Position numbers and translations under genes: made by a program. From assembly GCA_021846565.1 (NCBI GenBank), contig JAJZWS010000033.1, positions 1 through 33,017 of the forward strand: a DNA stretch of 33,017 nucleotides, written 5' to 3'. The notes under the pieces were generated by a model, which had not been told where the DNA came from, did not search any database, and saw only the letters and a list, made by a program, of their open reading frames with translations. Shown here piece by piece: positions 31,512-33,017 of this stretch (position 1 is its first letter; each line of letters starts with the position of its first letter). This DNA comes from Bacillota bacterium (lineage in GTDB: Bacteria > Bacillota > Sulfobacillia > Sulfobacillales > JAIMBI01).

Positions 31512-32732
31512 ATGGAAACCATCTTGGTGGGCATCGACGTGACCGGCCAGGCCCGCTACGGCCACGGCCGCTTCCCCAATACGGCGCCCGGGGCCGCGAG
31601 TCTGGTCGCGGCGTTGACGACCGGGATCCCGGCGGGCCGTACGGGCGTCCGCCTCGGCTTGGAAGCCACGGGCGTCTACGCCGGGCATCTGGCCCTGTTC
31701 CTGAGCCAGGCCCCTGCCCTGACCCCGTACGCGGCCACGGTCTCCCGGCTCCAGCCGCGCACCGTCCATCGCTCCATCGCGGCCTTTGCCAGCCGCCGCA
31801 GCAAGACGGACCCCGAAGACGCGTGGCACATCGCCGCCGTGCTGGGCCAGCCGGCCTGGCGGCCTCACCCGTTCCAGATCACGGAGCGGACGGTGGCCCG
31901 GCAGCGGCTGACCCGCCACCGCCGCCACTGGGTCCAGACCCTGGCGCGGATGAACAACGACGGCGCCAGCTATCTCTTCTGGCAAGCCAGTGGCTTGGCC
32001 CGCGACCCGCCCGGGACGGACCCCTGGGGCGCCAGCGCCACGGGCGTCCTCACGCGCTATGCCACGAGTGAAGACATCGCCGCCGCCCCACTGGACGACT
32101 GGGTCCGGGACCTGGGGCACGACGCCCACGGACGCCTGGCCGACCCGGCCGCCGTCGCCCGCGCGATCCAGCGAGCCGCGCGCGACTCGTACCGCCTGCC
32201 CACCGTGCTGAAGGACCCCGTGCACCAGATCCTGAGCGGGACGGTGCAGGACATCCGCTACCTGACCCAGCAGATCCACGCCGTGGACCAGCGCATCGCG
32301 CGCGAACCCGCCGTGACCACGACCCGCTGGCAGACCGTACCCGGCATCGGCCCGGTCTTCGCCGCGGGCCTCCTCGCCGAAATCGGCGCCATCGGCGCCT
32401 TTCCGAGCGATGACCCACGGGCCCCGTGCGCCGGCCTCACGTGGCCGGCGGCCCAGTCCGGCCAGCTGACCCGCGAGGACCGCCCGCTGGCCCGGACCGG
32501 CAACGCCTTTCTCCGGTACTACCTGGTGGCAGCCGCCAACCGTGTCCGCCGGAATGAGCCCCGCTATGGGGCGTACTACGCCAAGCAGCTCGCCGAGAGC
32601 ACCCCGTGCGCCCACCGCCGGGCCTTGGTGCTCACGGCGCGGAAGTTGACCCGCTTGGTCTTCGCTGTGCTGCGCGATGACCGGGCGTACAATCCGGAGC
32701 ACCCGTCGGCGCTCCCCCATCGGTCCGCCTAG
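31512..32732 (+). CDS. IS110-family transposase
   Basis: The 406-residue recombinase has the RuvC-like N-terminal DEDD domain (VGIDVTG, LGLEATGVYAGHL, SKTDPEDAWHIA) and a C-terminal Transposase_20 domain with the helix-hairpin-helix-like VPGIGPVFAAGLLAEIG. A Ser-containing segment (AAQSGQLTRED, then ARTGNAFLRYYL) follows, where the catalytic serine of the C-terminal domain resides. Length is normal and no stops interrupt the frame. AAAGGAGGTGA lies just before the ATG at 31512. A 9-bp hairpin follows the stop. Activity is therefore plausible. Confidence 0.93.
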   Translation: METILVGIDVTGQARYGHGRFPNTAPGAASLVAALTTGIPAGRTGVRLGLEATGVYAGHLALFLSQAPALTPYAATVSRLQPRTVHRSIAAFASRRSKTDPEDAWHIAAVLGQPAWRPHPFQITERTVARQRLTRHRRHWVQTLARMNNDGASYLFWQASGLARDPPGTDPWGASATGVLTRYATSEDIAAAPLDDWVRDLGHDAHGRLADPAAVARAIQRAARDSYRLPTVLKDPVHQILSGTVQDIRYLTQQIHAVDQRIAREPAVTTTRWQTVPGIGPVFAAGLLAEIGAIGAFPSDDPRAPCAGLTWPAAQSGQLTREDRPLARTGNAFLRYYLVAAANRVRRNEPRYGAYYAKQLAESTPCAHRRALVLTARKLTRLVFAVLRDDRAYNPEHPSALPHRSA

Positions 32733-32760
32733 CCTCCCGGGGTCCGCCTTGGCCGGGAAC

Positions 32761-32785
32761 CCGATCCTGTTAGTCGCAGGATCGG
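32761..32785 (+). terminator. 9-bp hairpin after the IS110 transposase
   Basis: CCGATCCTG (32761-32769) pairs with CAGGATCGG (32777-32785) around a 7-nt loop, 28 bases after the stop. Confidence 0.5.
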
Positions 32786-33017
32786 CGAGGTTTAGGTGAC
32801 CTTGCCCTTCTTCGCTAGACCGAGCCCAAATTCCTCTTGACATCTACACCCCACTCTTCGGGCCATGGCCAACCTCCTTGCGGTGTCGTGCGGGGCGGAG
32901 CCCCCGCAGGGTTCGACCCGCCGGGACGGTCTTCATGGCGATGGGCCGAGGGCGCCCCACAGGCTGGTCAATTCTTTCCGGAATCCGTGGTCCGGACTTT
33001 CCGGAACGGAGGGTCAC
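32786..33017. other. Non-coding right edge with hairpin and short repeats
   Basis: No gene is seen. A 7-bp hairpin TGCGGGG/CCCCGCA spans 32889-32908. CTTTCCGGAA occurs twice (32974-32983 and 32997-33006), with a further TCCGGA at 32991-32996. Confidence 0.45.

Larger units (their letters stand above)
31165..32870 (+). mobile_element. IS110-family insertion sequence, approximate ends
   Basis: A DEDD/Transposase_20-type transposase gene has about 330 bases of non-coding DNA before it and a shorter segment after. IS110 elements lack terminal inverted repeats and do not duplicate target DNA, so the exact ends cannot be fixed by eye. The coding frame is intact. Confidence 0.6.

Noticed and set aside
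31137-32843. 568-codon open frame antisense to the IS110 transposase
   Set aside because: Low-complexity Arg/Gly/Pro/His product with no motif; arises from GC-rich codon bias opposite a clear transposase with its own ribosome binding site.
1-33017. CRISPR arrays, tRNA or rRNA genes
   Set aside because: No regularly spaced direct repeats and no tRNA- or rRNA-like sequence were seen on either strand by eye.
1-33017. Global reassignment of TGA or TAG
   Set aside because: Many intact genes in the window end at TGA or TAG exactly where their families end, so recoding would have to be site-specific.

Overview
This is a GC-rich window of about 33 kb. Strong AGGAGG-type ribosome binding sites precede most genes, GTG and TTG starts are used, and there are no long intergenic AT tracts. 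Gene content (aerobic CO-dehydrogenase-like hydroxylase, persulfide metabolism, SbcCD-like pair of actinobacterial type, VapBC, IS607, IS110) suggests a Gram-positive, probably thermophilic or acidophilic sulfur-associated bacterium, for example a deep Firmicutes lineage near Sulfobacillus or Thermaerobacter. The taxonomy is inference; no rRNA or other marker is present.

Layout. 1-3516 (minus): a decayed agmatinase start and a large Asp-box/BNR beta-propeller protein. 3609-4150: a small membrane protein with an upstream promoter and a perfect 10-bp inverted repeat. 4294-8064 (plus): a three-gene molybdenum hydroxylase operon (2Fe-2S, Mo and FAD subunits), closed by a hairpin shared with the convergent trpS. 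9525-12021: a DUF4012 membrane protein and a cupin glucose-6-phosphate-isomerase-like protein.

12326-14972 is the most interesting region, a sulfur operon of DUF302 protein, ETHE1-like persulfide dioxygenase, double rhodanese and a thioredoxin-fold disulfide oxidoreductase. Two near-identical ATACCC-N4-GGGTAT sites (CsoR/CstR-type operators) precede the first two genes. In the oxidoreductase the first cysteine of the expected CPYC motif is an in-frame TGA. The reading frame and family similarity continue for 73 more codons, and a SECIS-like hairpin lies immediately downstream. This looks like a selenocysteine-containing (U-P-Y-C) oxidoreductase embedded in a persulfide-handling operon.

14990-21037: an MFS-like transporter, a broken AAA ATPase, a VapBC toxin-antitoxin pair, a Mo-cofactor-sulfurase-like aminotransferase (possibly serving the upstream Mo enzyme) and a metallophosphoesterase. 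The last is followed by its SbcC-like ATPase partner and a third, unrecognised, translationally coupled protein (to 24310). 24344-26411: an alpha/beta hydrolase and a secreted beta-propeller.

26540-33017 is a mobile-element zone: an IS607-type element whose tnpA and tnpB carry three in-frame TAG codons and no other lesion, an exported protein of unknown function, an acetamidase/formamidase, and an apparently intact IS110-family element with a structured 5' non-coding region that may encode a bridge RNA.
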